NCBI GenBank assembly: GCA_001708385.1
Contig: CP012388.1
Span: 3,906,001-3,970,000 of the forward strand
DNA from: Flavobacterium psychrophilum
GTDB taxonomy: Bacteria > Bacteroidota > Bacteroidia > Flavobacteriales > Flavobacteriaceae
Direction of reading: 5' to 3'
Length of the DNA: 64,000 nt
Part shown: in pieces, positions 1 through 9,513 of the stretch
How positions within the stretch are numbered: position 1 is the first letter of the stretch
How the letters are laid out: the number at the start of each line of letters is the position of its first letter
Program-made: the position numbers and the translations under genes
The notes under the pieces: generated by a model
Told to the model about the DNA's origin: nothing
What the model saw: only the letters and a program-made list of their open reading frames with translations
Database searches by the model: none

Positions 1-1
1 A

Positions 2-658
2 GGTGATATTAAATTGTACAATACGTTTCACGATATTGAAATAGGGGGGAGGACCTACAAATCAAAAATATATGATATTAAAATGGCAGGTCACGAGACT
101 GATGGCCTTTTAGGATGGGATATATTTGATGGTTTAATTGTAGAACTTGATTACTATAAAAACATCATGGTGGTTCATTCTAAATTACCTAAGGCTGTAA
201 GACGTAACAAAGCTGCCGTAAAACTGGATATTAAATATTTTAACTCCAGGTTTTTTACGCAAAACCAAATTGCGCAAAGCGGAACTACTGTTAAAGACTG
301 GTTTCTTTTTGACACAGGTTACCAAAAGACGGTTATGCTTGATAACGACCTGTTGAAACAAGAAAATTTCCCCACAGATAAAATGGAGTTTATCGATAAG
401 GTAATAATGCATGGCGTCATAGGTAATGAGGTTCCGGTAATAACCTCAAAGCTAGAAAGCCTTACCATCGGTAAATATGAATTGAAAAACGTTCCTGCGC
501 AGGTTATGACAACAAGCAAAACACAGTTTGGGGCTAATGTCCATATTTTAGGCAGCGAGGTATTAAAAAGATTCAATACTTATCTGGATTTTCAGGATAA
601 CACTGTTTATCTTATACCGAACCATCATTACAACGAACCGTTAATGAATAAGTCGTAA
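2..658 (+). CDS. Retropepsin-like aspartyl protease, 5'-truncated by window edge
   Basis: The reading frame is open from base 2 and enters the window in mid-gene, so the TTG at base 14 is probably not the start. The visible part holds a domain end (GLLGWDIFDGLIVELDYY) and then a second half with an aspartate motif FDTG near base 310 and a closing GSEVLKRFNTYLDF segment. The same layout, with two D-[TS]-G motifs about 150 residues apart, is seen in the complete gene at 35940-36845, where the signal peptide is also visible. I infer an exported retroviral-type aspartyl protease with both half-domains on one chain. Its substrate is unknown. The next gene converges on it, separated by about 70 bases that hold a weak inverted repeat (668-684). 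Confidence 0.75.
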   Translation, partial: GDIKLYNTFHDIEIGGRTYKSKIYDIKMAGHETDGLLGWDIFDGLIVELDYYKNIMVVHSKLPKAVRRNKAAVKLDIKYFNSRFFTQNQIAQSGTTVKDWFLFDTGYQKTVMLDNDLLKQENFPTDKMEFIDKVIMHGVIGNEVPVITSKLESLTIGKYELKNVPAQVMTTSKTQFGANVHILGSEVLKRFNTYLDFQDNTVYLIPNHHYNEPLMNKS

Positions 659-726
659 TCAAAAAATAAGCTTAAAGAAAGCTTGATAAAATTAAGATGA
701 AGACATGCGTTTTATCTGTAGGTGCT

Positions 727-2313
727 TTATACAACTGCCAGACAGTCTTCTGATAGAGGTTTATAAAAACAGTCTTCTTCTTTTGAGCCTATTTGTTGCA
801 GATGTCTTTCCGTTTGGTATTTATTAAAGTTATCCCATTTAGGAGGTATGCTTGTTTTCTCGCCGCACATTGAATCCAGGCAGATATTATTGTCTTTGTA
901 TTTACTATGCAAAACCGCTAAGATCTTAAAGAAGAAGTCATCTAACATTATTATAGCATCAAATTCAGATTTTAATGTGTTATAATCGCTATCTAATGGA
1001 TTTAATATCTTTAGCACTTCTAAAACCTCTTTCTTTTCAACCTCATTTATTTCAGCTAAATAACCCAATTTTAAAGTTTTAAAAGCTAAATTATTCCAGG
1101 CTGCACTATCGTGTCCCCATTGTACATCGGGCAGGCTTAAAGAGTGTTCACAAATTAGAATTATAGCAAAAATCACATCCTGTAGGTACTCGGCAGGAAA
1201 CTCGTCAAAGCTTCTAAATTCAAAACCGCTTTGGTACATTTTTTCCTGATTAAAATCAAGGCCAACGTCAGAAAGCAATTCATATTCCATGTCTGCCTCA
1301 ATTTGATCACGCCACCAAATATTTTCTTCTTTAGTAAACTTTAGCAGCTTTCTAAAGTCTTCTACTTTATAAGTCAGTATTTTACCCTTTGGCATCGCTT
1401 TATTATAAGTTCCTAAACCTATATAGCGGGAAATAGCATTTCTCATAGAACCTAGAGTAAATTTTTTCTCAAGGTTGTATTTATCGCTTATTACGCCCAT
1501 AATATCGGGACTTCCAAGAGTTGCTATAAAAAAAGGCTCAAACCATTGCAGTAAATAAATAGCGTTGGCGTGTGTTTTTTCAAAATCATTGTAATCTACA
1601 ATCCTGCTGTCTACAGTTAACGAAGGCAAAGTAATATGAAAATGATAGGTACCGGTGTTGAATAATACCAAATTCTCGTGATTGGTAATGAACATATTAA
1701 GGCCATTGTTGTATTCAGGGAAATTTAATTTACCATTTAATACTGACGATTCATTAATTGTATCGAGAAATAGCTTTTTCGTGGCTCTTAACTCTTTGCA
1801 TGAATCAGCGATCGTTCTATTTTCGAAATATTTGGTTACAAATTCAATAGAATCACCATCAAAGTGTACAGATCCCATCGTCTTGTTCCTCTGGGTGATC
1901 ATGCTTTGAATATTGTAAGGCTGATCTTGAAGGAAAATTTCCATGATCGATTTTCCAAGATATTCAGGATTGTCAAGGGGTTTTACTTCTGTATCAGTTG
2001 TATCAGCAGTGCCAGGTGCTTGTTCTAATACTGGTAAGGTTTTGTGCTGATAGTTTAGATCTAACTTTTCCAGCGAATGGCTATTCACCATCCTGCTAAC
2101 GGTATAGTTTTTCTTAAGTTCAAAAGCCTCTTTTAAGATAGGAGCCAGGCTATCCGGTTTATAGCATTTCCTATAATCGATACTGTATCTTTCAAAACCA
2201 ATTTTTTCCTGTATAAATTCACCAGAAACTATTAGGGATTCTTCAAACTGCAAGTAGGTTTCGTTTTCTAATCCTATTCCCCAATAATATTTTTTAATCT
2301 GATTTTCTTTCAT
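727..2313 (-). CDS. Amidoligase-fold (glutamate-cysteine ligase/glutamine synthetase-like) protein
   Basis: This 528-residue protein has no signal peptide or membrane segment. Several short motifs occur in the order expected for the GCS2/amidoligase branch of the COOH-NH2 ligase fold: WGIGLENE at 11-18 (Gly-x-Glu-x-Glu metal site), DGDSIEFVTKYF at 152-163, HFHITLP at 224-230, a helix ending in LGSPD at 266-270, MRNAISRY at 290-297 and FEFRSFDEFP at 364-373. Family members make amide bonds between a carboxylate and an amine using ATP. The substrate cannot be read from the sequence. A low-complexity insert (about 93-118) separates the first motif from the core. It lies downstream of a papain-like Cys/His protein on the same strand, 395 bases away. 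The fold call rests on motif order only, so remote similarity rather than clear homology is possible. Confidence 0.55.
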   Translation of the reverse strand: MKENQIKKYYWGIGLENETYLQFEESLIVSGEFIQEKIGFERYSIDYRKCYKPDSLAPILKEAFELKKNYTVSRMVNSHSLEKLDLNYQHKTLPVLEQAPGTADTTDTEVKPLDNPEYLGKSIMEIFLQDQPYNIQSMITQRNKTMGSVHFDGDSIEFVTKYFENRTIADSCKELRATKKLFLDTINESSVLNGKLNFPEYNNGLNMFITNHENLVLFNTGTYHFHITLPSLTVDSRIVDYNDFEKTHANAIYLLQWFEPFFIATLGSPDIMGVISDKYNLEKKFTLGSMRNAISRYIGLGTYNKAMPKGKILTYKVEDFRKLLKFTKEENIWWRDQIEADMEYELLSDVGLDFNQEKMYQSGFEFRSFDEFPAEYLQDVIFAIILICEHSLSLPDVQWGHDSAAWNNLAFKTLKLGYLAEINEVEKKEVLEVLKILNPLDSDYNTLKSEFDAIIMLDDFFFKILAVLHSKYKDNNICLDSMCGEKTSIPPKWDNFNKYQTERHLQQIGSKEEDCFYKPLSEDCLAVV

Positions 2314-2708
2314 TTATACTACTTTCTTTTTTGTTATTAGGAACATTTATTTGGTTAAAAGCAAGAGAGATAAAACATTAGTAGATCAGTTGCTTTTACA
2401 GCTACTAAAGTTTTAGTTTGATTTTAAACGGTATGGAAATCTATTTTATTCTGAGAAACATGGGCACTTGCATCTACTGAAGTACTGATGAAAAAGTAAT
2501 ATTTATTGTAGGGGTGTAAAATAACTACCGCCGTAAATTACTTTTTATCAATAATTTAACCCAGATGAGCAGCTCTGTTGTTAGAGCTGTTATTAGTGGT
2601 CTTTCTAAGTTGCGAAAGTAGTTCTTTATTGTATTATTTCCAATTAGTTAAAGCGCTGGAAATCAATACGTTTTTTGAGAGTGTAAACGATGAGGTATAT
2701 TATTTTGT
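2314..2708. other. Intergenic region with one hairpin, no gene seen
   Basis: This AT-rich stretch lies between two minus-strand genes. It holds a perfect 7-bp stem with a 6-base loop at 2570-2589, placed just after the end of the 2709-3425 gene when read leftward. There is no T-run, so a terminator is only possible. I saw no open frame with coding character and no clear TAnnTTTG promoter for the amidoligase gene. Confidence 0.4.
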
Positions 2709-3425
2709 TTAATCGTGGTAATAAAACACATATGAGGAATATAACTCATCATTCCACCAATCTTTTCTAATTTCAGAAAAGTAGTTATAATTTAGTTTTC
2801 CTGCCTGTGACTGAAGGGGATATACTACAATGCCATCCTCACGGTAAGCTTTATTTAAATCGGTTTCAGGAACAACAGGAACAATATGTCCGGATAGCCC
2901 TTTTTCTTTTCTTTTGGCGCAAATTATACCAATACCACCATTAGTATTTACCTTTTCCTGAATTTCATCAGCGGTAAACAATCTCTGCCAGCCAAAATGA
3001 GATCCCCACTGTAAAAACCAGTCATGTATCGCGCTTGAGTAAATTCGCTCTACAGTTTCCCCGAAAACAACTTCTTCATCGCATCCTTGCAGAACTCGTT
3101 CTAAGGCTTCATCTGTCCACCAGACCGTTGGCAGGTATACTTTACTAAAGAAACAGTAATCATAGGCGTATACATTACAATACGTATCTTCAACAGTTCT
3201 CTGATACCTAACACTGGCAGCAACATTTAGTTTATTAATCAGTCGGCCCAGGCTTTCTTTTTTGCTGGCAGCATCAGTTAAGTCCCTGTATTGTATTGTA
3301 GCATCCATAAGAGGTCGTTCCCTCATTTCCATAGAATCTAATCTTGATTCCGGATCGGGTAATAAATCAACTTTCTTTATTTGCTCATTTGATACCGGAT
3401 TTTCATCCAGAGTATATTCTTCCAT
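2709..3425 (-). CDS. Papain-like (NlpC/CHAP-like) Cys/His amidase candidate
   Basis: The product has 238 residues and no signal peptide. A disordered, acidic N-terminal part (1-75) is followed by TYCNVYAYD (81-89), LPTVWW (98-103), a helical region and SGHIVPVVPE (178-187). An N-terminal Cys-Asn with a later Gly-His-hydrophobic strand is the arrangement of NlpC/P60, CHAP and related papain-like amidases, where Cys83 and His180 would be catalytic. Such enzymes cut amide bonds in peptidoglycan or peptides. The neighbour downstream looks like an amide-forming ligase, so the two may act on the same kind of bond. I cannot exclude a phage-type or polymorphic-toxin effector. A third catalytic residue was not assigned. 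Confidence 0.45.
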   Translation of the reverse strand: MEEYTLDENPVSNEQIKKVDLLPDPESRLDSMEMRERPLMDATIQYRDLTDAASKKESLGRLINKLNVAASVRYQRTVEDTYCNVYAYDYCFFSKVYLPTVWWTDEALERVLQGCDEEVVFGETVERIYSSAIHDWFLQWGSHFGWQRLFTADEIQEKVNTNGGIGIICAKRKEKGLSGHIVPVVPETDLNKAYREDGIVVYPLQSQAGKLNYNYFSEIRKDWWNDELYSSYVFYYHD

Positions 3426-3666
3426 GCTTACTACTTAAAATTGATTGACCTGATGCTACAGAGCAACTAATCGTATAACTTGAATTTTACTTAATAGTAA
3501 ATATAAGAATTAATGTCATTTTACAGCTATTAGGAGACTAATATCTCTTATTTTCCTAATAAAAAGAACTGCCTTGGTTTGAGGCAGCTTTATATAAATT
3601 AATATGTAATCTCTCTGAGGACGCTTTACATAATTGTTTCTTCTGTCATAATGAAGTTTTTTTTCA

Positions 3667-3697
3667 TTGCCAATGTAATTTTGATTCGCTATATTTG
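3667..3697 (+). promoter_or_regulatory. Bacteroidota-type promoter (TTG-N20-TATATTTG)
   Basis: A TTG at 3667-3669 and TATATTTG at 3690-3697 are separated by 20 bases, matching the TTG/TAnnTTTG consensus for the Bacteroidota major sigma factor. The ATG of the next gene is 23 bases downstream of the -7 element. Confidence 0.6.
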
Positions 3698-3719
3698 AGA
3701 GTCATCAAATCTAAAAAAC

Positions 3720-4904
3720 ATGAGTAAAAGTTTACAAAAATTCTTTATTAAGTCTTTTATAATATTGCTAATTATACATTTTGCTTATTTTTTATACGGA
3801 TATTTTAAATTTGAGGGAGTAAAAAATATCAACATCTATACAGAATTTTACAGATTTAAATTTTACGATGACGTTTCTATATCTCATTTTTTTGTTACCG
3901 GTTTTTTTCTGTTTTTCTTTCTTATTTTTTTAGTCCGAAATCACTCAAAACAGCAACGTACGTTTACTGATTTATTAAAAACAGGTTCATTATTGCTGTT
4001 AATTTCTTTTTTAAGCTTTTCCTTTTTTATTAGTTACAGCTTCGGTTTAAATGCTAAATTGAAAACGGAATTATCAGAAGCTAATTTTAATAAGGATAAA
4101 GTCTTATTAAACACTTTGAATTCTTTTTTATATAATTATACTTCCTACAGTTCTGAAAAGCTGTTTAATGTTTTGAATATTTTGTATCCCGAGCCTTATC
4201 CTATTATAGAGGAAAAAGACAGTACCAAAATTTCTGATGACAATTATATTACTGAAAATAGGTACTATAGTATTGATACTTTAAAGGTAATCACAACCGA
4301 TTATAACAAAGCTGCCAATGTAACAAATACATTTTTTGATAGTCTTGGCATTGACAGTGACGTGCTAAAAAAGCGAGTTTTAAAGAAGACAACTATTAAG
4401 GACAGCACCGAAATTATTTATAAGGGTAGCGAGGTAAACCCACGATATGATGGTGATATTTGTATCTTTTTAGAAAACAATTCTTTGTTTAAAAATGTTG
4501 AAGGGATTCCAACGGACGAACAACAACGCCAGGTTGCTGTAATAAGGTATAATTTGATTTACAGGTACGGCAAAGATTCGCTGCTTTACAATTTTCAGAA
4601 ATTAGATACCTTATTCAAAAAATACAAGATTGAAACACAGATTGTACCGGGTCAGCTTACTACAGATGTTTTGTATTATAAAGAGCATAGCAATGAATAT
4701 CTAAATGCTATCAGAAATAATTTTGACAGAAAAGGGTTGACAGAAAAATTCACCACATTAGATAAACTGTTCTATCAGCCAAATTATTTACATCCTTCAA
4801 TTATTAAGATATACCTGGGTGTTATTTTTGCAGTGTGGTTTGTACTGTTAACGATTTATTTTTTGTTTAGCAGAAAGAAGCTAAGAACTGACGGCAGTAA
4901 TTGA
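3720..4904 (+). CDS. Hypothetical membrane protein with large soluble domain
   Basis: I do not recognise this 394-residue protein. It has three hydrophobic segments near the N-terminus (about 11-30, 56-74, 88-108), a soluble polar region of about 250 residues, and a final membrane segment (about 362-384) ending in a basic tail. The soluble part contains no cysteine-rich or catalytic motif I can name. Topology suggests a periplasmic middle domain anchored at both ends. The codon use is very AT-rich, similar to flanking genes. It is preceded by a good promoter and is not in an operon: the gene to the right converges on it. It is a real gene by length and promoter; function is unknown. Confidence 0.7.
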   Translation: MSKSLQKFFIKSFIILLIIHFAYFLYGYFKFEGVKNINIYTEFYRFKFYDDVSISHFFVTGFFLFFFLIFLVRNHSKQQRTFTDLLKTGSLLLLISFLSFSFFISYSFGLNAKLKTELSEANFNKDKVLLNTLNSFLYNYTSYSSEKLFNVLNILYPEPYPIIEEKDSTKISDDNYITENRYYSIDTLKVITTDYNKAANVTNTFFDSLGIDSDVLKKRVLKKTTIKDSTEIIYKGSEVNPRYDGDICIFLENNSLFKNVEGIPTDEQQRQVAVIRYNLIYRYGKDSLLYNFQKLDTLFKKYKIETQIVPGQLTTDVLYYKEHSNEYLNAIRNNFDRKGLTEKFTTLDKLFYQPNYLHPSIIKIYLGVIFAVWFVLLTIYFLFSRKKLRTDGSN

Positions 4905-5028
4905 TTTTTTGGTAATTATATTGCATAGTCAATCTGTGTAAACTCCGGAATAAAACAAAATTTGAATCTGATACTTTTTGGATTAATCTCGTATTGTAAA
5001 GTCGCTGAATTATTTAAAAAGTCAGAAA

Positions 5029-6141
5029 CTATTGTTGCCTGCTTTTCCAGTAGGGTTCATTTCGATAGCGAAATTCATTCATGTAAAAATACCTTAAATG
5101 TTTTTGGTTCTCAGTGAATACATTATCAACAATAGCTTCATAATCTTTTAAACTTTGGTTTGCTATGTTCATTTCAGTGAGATTTTTTACAATAGCTTCT
5201 GCACCTTTTATACCACTGTATAATGCAAATAAAATTCCTTGTGAAGATAAAGGATCAAAAGAAAGTGCAGCATCGCCTACACAAAGCAGCCTGTCGGCAA
5301 TAATACTATCGGGCTTTGCCACGCCTGCCTCGTATGCGCTCTCTTCAAGAATTGACTCCTGTGTTATGGTACGCGAAAGTATTCCTGAGTCATTAAATCG
5401 GTTAAAGAATAATGTTGCATCTTTATGCATTTGGCTGACATCTTTCGGTAAGCCCTGAAATCCTATAACTCTGCTGTTATCAGGTAAAAAAGAAGTGTAC
5501 CACCAACCATATGGTACAGATTTGATACGTGTTGCATGATCATCGTTTGCAACAGAAGCTGCCTTAATCCATTTTACAGCTGCCATCTGACTATCGAGGC
5601 GCATTCTTTTTACGCCAAACATCCTGCTAATTGAGGCTTTTCGTCCTGTTGCATCAATTATCCACATTGTTTTTAAATGTGCGTTACCGTTGCGTTTAAA
5701 TTCAACCTTTAGTCCTATTGTTAGTCCTTTAATTGATAGTGGACTAACGCTACCTATCATATTTTCATAGATAACAACACCAACCGATATAGCTTTATCG
5801 CGTAAGGCATCGTCAAAAGCTACTCTGTTGATATGATATCCTCCGCCTTCAGGATTCTTCAGTCCCGACTGAAATTCCCATGTATCAGTGCCCCATGCAG
5901 AAATATTGGCAAGGCATTTTTTATAATCTTTACTATCTAATAAAGATTCAATTCCGTTAATTCCCAAACGGTTTAAAAGCCGTACTGATGCCCCGGGAAT
6001 AGATTCGCCAATCTTTCGTCGTCCGTTATAAGGCCTGTCTACAACGCATACGGTTAAGCCTGCAAGTCGTAACGCAATTGCCGCGGCGCAGCCCGAAGGG
6101 CCTGCGCCGGCAACAACTACATCAAATTCTGTAGTATTCAC
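5029..6141 (-). CDS. LodB-like FAD-dependent oxidoreductase
   Basis: The protein has 370 residues with an N-terminal dinucleotide-binding motif (VAGAGPSGCAAAIALRLAG, about 10-28) and the second FAD motif GDAALSFDPLSSQGI (about 287-301). This is the fold of the tryptophan-halogenase/geranylgeranyl-reductase group. It starts only two bases after the LodA-like gene stops, so the two are co-transcribed. In Marinomonas the flavoprotein LodB is needed to form the cysteine tryptophylquinone cofactor of LodA; I infer the same maturation role here. No signal peptide is visible, which fits a cytoplasmic partner. A free-standing hydroxylase is the alternative, but the pairing with a LodA-like gene makes LodB much more likely. 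Confidence 0.8.
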   Translation of the reverse strand: MNTTEFDVVVAGAGPSGCAAAIALRLAGLTVCVVDRPYNGRRKIGESIPGASVRLLNRLGINGIESLLDSKDYKKCLANISAWGTDTWEFQSGLKNPEGGGYHINRVAFDDALRDKAISVGVVIYENMIGSVSPLSIKGLTIGLKVEFKRNGNAHLKTMWIIDATGRKASISRMFGVKRMRLDSQMAAVKWIKAASVANDDHATRIKSVPYGWWYTSFLPDNSRVIGFQGLPKDVSQMHKDATLFFNRFNDSGILSRTITQESILEESAYEAGVAKPDSIIADRLLCVGDAALSFDPLSSQGILFALYSGIKGAEAIVKNLTEMNIANQSLKDYEAIVDNVFTENQKHLRYFYMNEFRYRNEPYWKSRQQ

Positions 6142-6143
6142 AA

Positions 6144-9100
6144 TTAATTCCCTCTTCGTTTAATTGTTAAGAACTCATTTCTTTGTTCTTCACTTGTCCA
6201 TCCTGCCTCTGCCATTCTACGGTCAACAAGTCCAAGCTCGTTAAATGCTTTATTATATAGTTTGTGGTCAATCTTAAGATTATGGCTTTCTTCTTTGGTT
6301 AGGTTTTCAACATAAATATTTTCCGGTAGCCAATCCATATCTTCCGGTCGTGGCTTCGCTTCTATAATACCCATCTGACTAAAGTGTGATACCATAAACA
6401 TCATTACCTCCGGCGCAGGGCTATTAGGGAACTGCCTTACCCAATTAGGCCTGTTTTGAAATGCGGCAATCCTGATATCCATTGGCTGTGATGTATCACA
6501 TAACGTATGGTAATCAACATCAGTTAGCACTTGATTTGGTACGCGGGCCGGCCAGAATGTCGGCAGGTAAGGATCATATTCCATATCATAACCCGAACGG
6601 CAAAACGCAGTATCGCCCTGCCAAGGCAAAGCCATCCACCTTGTAAGTCCGCCTGCAGACTGGCCATATAATGGTCCATTTACAGCCATTACTCCATTGT
6701 TATCCAGCGTAGCGCCATATGAAGCATCTGATATTCCCTCCTCGCATTTACGAATACGGTAAGGCGCTCTATATAAAGAAGCGTTACGCATAGGCCATGT
6801 TAGTTCTGCTCCCGGGTGAAAAGCATCTGCCAGGCAAAAATGCATTGCCGACCTGTCCAGCATTTCCGGCTGCTTCTGAATATCTATTTCTTCAATATTG
6901 TGCGGTTCTTTTTTGTTAGCATCATAGTCATTTATAAAGAGACCTTGTACCCAGTTGGTAAGAACGTACGTGTAAAATGGAGGTAACTGAAGATATGTAG
7001 ATGCGGCTGGTGGAAGATTAGGGTCCGGATTGGTATATCCAAATGCATCGCCGTAAATAGACGGCCACGCAGCAATTTCGGCAGTTTGAGTATTAGTAGG
7101 CCTGAAACTGTTATATATGCCACGGCGCAGTTCCGCATACGGATCAGGATACATTGTTGTATCCATTGGCACAAAAGACAACTTCCTCATTAGTTCCGGA
7201 TCGTTAAAATCCATCGGAGCACCCGCACCAAACAAAGAAAGGAATCCTTTGTTAACCCATTGCAACTCGCTAAGGCGCTGAAGTATTGGCCTAACATGAT
7301 CGTTAAAGGATATTCTTTGTGGTACGCTCAACATACCCGATTGCATATATACATTTTGTAAAAGATCATCCATAGTTCTCCAGCCTACAAGATCCGGCGC
7401 AAAATTGGGAGGTGCAGATGCTACCCACGCAGAATCTGCATCGTAGTCAATACCACCAATAGTAACCTTTGCATATACGGGACCATCGGCAATGTCGTCA
7501 TACCAACCATTGGCATTATTAAAGCTGTTAGGGTCTTCAGGTCTGTAAACTGGCTGATTCGACGGACTTGCTGAAACACCGAAACCAGGTAATACCAATA
7601 GTCGTCCGGCTTCATCGGTTCTAAGTTCACCAAGCGTTACAGGAGTACCTTCAAAATTTCCGCTCATAACATAGCTGGAATCTTTCATATTTACTCCCAT
7701 TATAACGGTTTTACCCGCATCTATAGATAGTGTACTCCTGTCGCCACCTTTTATTGTAGGATTTCTTAATGGGACTGTAAGGCTTACTGTAGCCGGAATA
7801 TCCAACGCGGCATTAAACTGATACCATGCAGCTTTTTTATTAGCCAAATGTACTGACCACTGAATAGTGGATTTTTTGGTATGCTCAACTTCTCCAACTA
7901 CATTGTTATATTTATCGTACGCGTAAATCCTGAAACGGGCAGCCTGACGTTTTATGGCACCTCCTGCATCTCGTGTAGATCCAAACTTTGTTGGTTCAGG
8001 ATGAAATACTTCGGGGCCAATGTAGTATCCGTCCGGACTGTCTCCAACTCTGGCAATACCTATTCCTGGATGTATCTTTACATGTGTTATCCTTTTTATC
8101 TGGTCTTCTGTAAGCTCTTTGGATTCCGGTTTGGGTTTGTGGTGAGGGAAAGGGCAAACAGGATTTTTAATTTGCGGTTCCCCCGGTTTTACAGGCTCAG
8201 TTACGGGCTGGCTGTTCATTTCCCTTCGATAATTAGCACTGGTTTGATAAACGCTTACGCGCGCCTGCGCTATACTGCCAACGGGCTGGTTATCTAAAGG
8301 AACCCTGCCTATATTAAACGAAAGCCAGTCGCCATATATCTCCTGCTCATCTTTATAAATGTCCTGTTTTTCTAAATGAATAGTTGCAACTTTAACAGGC
8401 ACAGCAATTTTTTCATCCCATATAACTGTAGCACGATCTAACGGGAAGTGTTCTTCAAGGTATGCTTCTCCGTATTCGGCAGCATCAGGCCGTCTCTGAA
8501 TATAAATATCTAAACTGGCGTGTCCTAATGCCATACGGGCAGCAAGATCTTTAGCCATAAAATCGGGGTCATTGGTGTCTACATCTCCAGCAAAAGTAGA
8601 TTCTCCGGGACGAAGTACATATTTACAATAATTATCGGGCCCTAGCTTAAAAGGCACAACACTCCACAACTGCGTTTCAAGCACAGAAAGCACAGGTTTC
8701 GCCATTTTATCTAGAAGTTCGTTCGTGTCCGGAGCATTTTGCTGCACCCAGTCATCACCCCAACCTTCAAGACTCGCTTTTGTAAAATTACACATATCGC
8801 TGGCATTGTCTACAAAAAAGAATGGTACATTCTGCAGCAATAAATCGGCAGTATTTGCATCATTATCAGTTATGAATTTTTCACCCGGAATATCAAAAAC
8901 CTTAATTCCTATTCCAATTGTGCTCATCCAGTCCGGTCTGCCATCTGAAAGGTCAGAGGAATAGCGCACATATACCGGATGTGTACCGGAGTCTTTAAAT
9001 ATACCATATTGAAGGTCTTTGGGTAATCCTTCCGGTATCGTAAATGTACCTTTGATTATACCGTGTGTACGTAAAAATACCGGCCTTCTTACAGGACACT

Positions 9101-9221
9101 GACCCTGATCGACTCTTTTCTTTTGAACAAGGTCGCAAAACATATGCCTAAGGCATTCAATTGGATCTTCACACCCGCAGGATGTATTGTCGTGACTTTT
9201 GTTTTGAAGAATACTTTTCAT
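6144..9221 (-). CDS. Catalase-like domain fused to LodA-like CTQ amino-acid oxidase
   Basis: At 1025 residues this is well above the usual length of LodA (around 700-730). Residues 45-335 look like a compact catalase-type heme domain: RTHGIIKGTF (His53), a QNVPFFFVD segment (Asn131, cf. NNTPIFF of catalases) and ARVSVYQTS (Tyr325 as possible heme ligand). After a Pro-rich linker (340-370), residues 376-1018 match the LodA/GoxA family from ITHVKIHPGIGIARVGDSP onward. HFCLADAFHPG gives Cys796, and RWMALPWQGD gives Trp862/Trp867, the likely partners of a cysteine tryptophylquinone. LodA-type enzymes oxidise amino acids and release ammonia and H2O2. The linked catalase-like domain could remove that peroxide. 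The LodB-like gene follows by two bases. No signal peptide is seen, only a Cys-rich start (about 15-41). Confidence 0.8.
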   Translation of the reverse strand: MKSILQNKSHDNTSCGCEDPIECLRHMFCDLVQKKRVDQGQCPVRRPVFLRTHGIIKGTFTIPEGLPKDLQYGIFKDSGTHPVYVRYSSDLSDGRPDWMSTIGIGIKVFDIPGEKFITDNDANTADLLLQNVPFFFVDNASDMCNFTKASLEGWGDDWVQQNAPDTNELLDKMAKPVLSVLETQLWSVVPFKLGPDNYCKYVLRPGESTFAGDVDTNDPDFMAKDLAARMALGHASLDIYIQRRPDAAEYGEAYLEEHFPLDRATVIWDEKIAVPVKVATIHLEKQDIYKDEQEIYGDWLSFNIGRVPLDNQPVGSIAQARVSVYQTSANYRREMNSQPVTEPVKPGEPQIKNPVCPFPHHKPKPESKELTEDQIKRITHVKIHPGIGIARVGDSPDGYYIGPEVFHPEPTKFGSTRDAGGAIKRQAARFRIYAYDKYNNVVGEVEHTKKSTIQWSVHLANKKAAWYQFNAALDIPATVSLTVPLRNPTIKGGDRSTLSIDAGKTVIMGVNMKDSSYVMSGNFEGTPVTLGELRTDEAGRLLVLPGFGVSASPSNQPVYRPEDPNSFNNANGWYDDIADGPVYAKVTIGGIDYDADSAWVASAPPNFAPDLVGWRTMDDLLQNVYMQSGMLSVPQRISFNDHVRPILQRLSELQWVNKGFLSLFGAGAPMDFNDPELMRKLSFVPMDTTMYPDPYAELRRGIYNSFRPTNTQTAEIAAWPSIYGDAFGYTNPDPNLPPAASTYLQLPPFYTYVLTNWVQGLFINDYDANKKEPHNIEEIDIQKQPEMLDRSAMHFCLADAFHPGAELTWPMRNASLYRAPYRIRKCEEGISDASYGATLDNNGVMAVNGPLYGQSAGGLTRWMALPWQGDTAFCRSGYDMEYDPYLPTFWPARVPNQVLTDVDYHTLCDTSQPMDIRIAAFQNRPNWVRQFPNSPAPEVMMFMVSHFSQMGIIEAKPRPEDMDWLPENIYVENLTKEESHNLKIDHKLYNKAFNELGLVDRRMAEAGWTSEEQRNEFLTIKRRGN

Positions 9222-9249
9222 AAATGATTAATTGTTAGTTTTTGTAAAT

Positions 9250-9257
9250 CAAACCTA
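9250..9257 (-). promoter_or_regulatory. -7 element (TAGGTTTG) for the LodA-like operon
   Basis: Read on the minus strand this is TAGGTTTG, a match to TAnnTTTG, placed 28 bases before the start codon at 9221. No TTG at a suitable distance is seen, so the -33 element is weak. Confidence 0.4.
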
Positions 9258-9513
9258 CAATTTAAACATCTCTGATATGTAAGTAAAAACACCTGTTTTA
9301 AAACGACGGGGTTCTACTGTGTTTCTACCTTGTTACCGGATTATTTATTACCGTTTAACGGAAGAAATAGCATTTATATCGTATTCAGTGTATTTATTAA
9401 TAGCTTTTAGTTATTGATAGTTACAGATTCTTAAATTAAGTTCTATCGCAACTGTGATTAATTATCTTATTTTTCTCTTTCACGTCGCAAATCATATCAA
9501 CTGACGTTGAATT

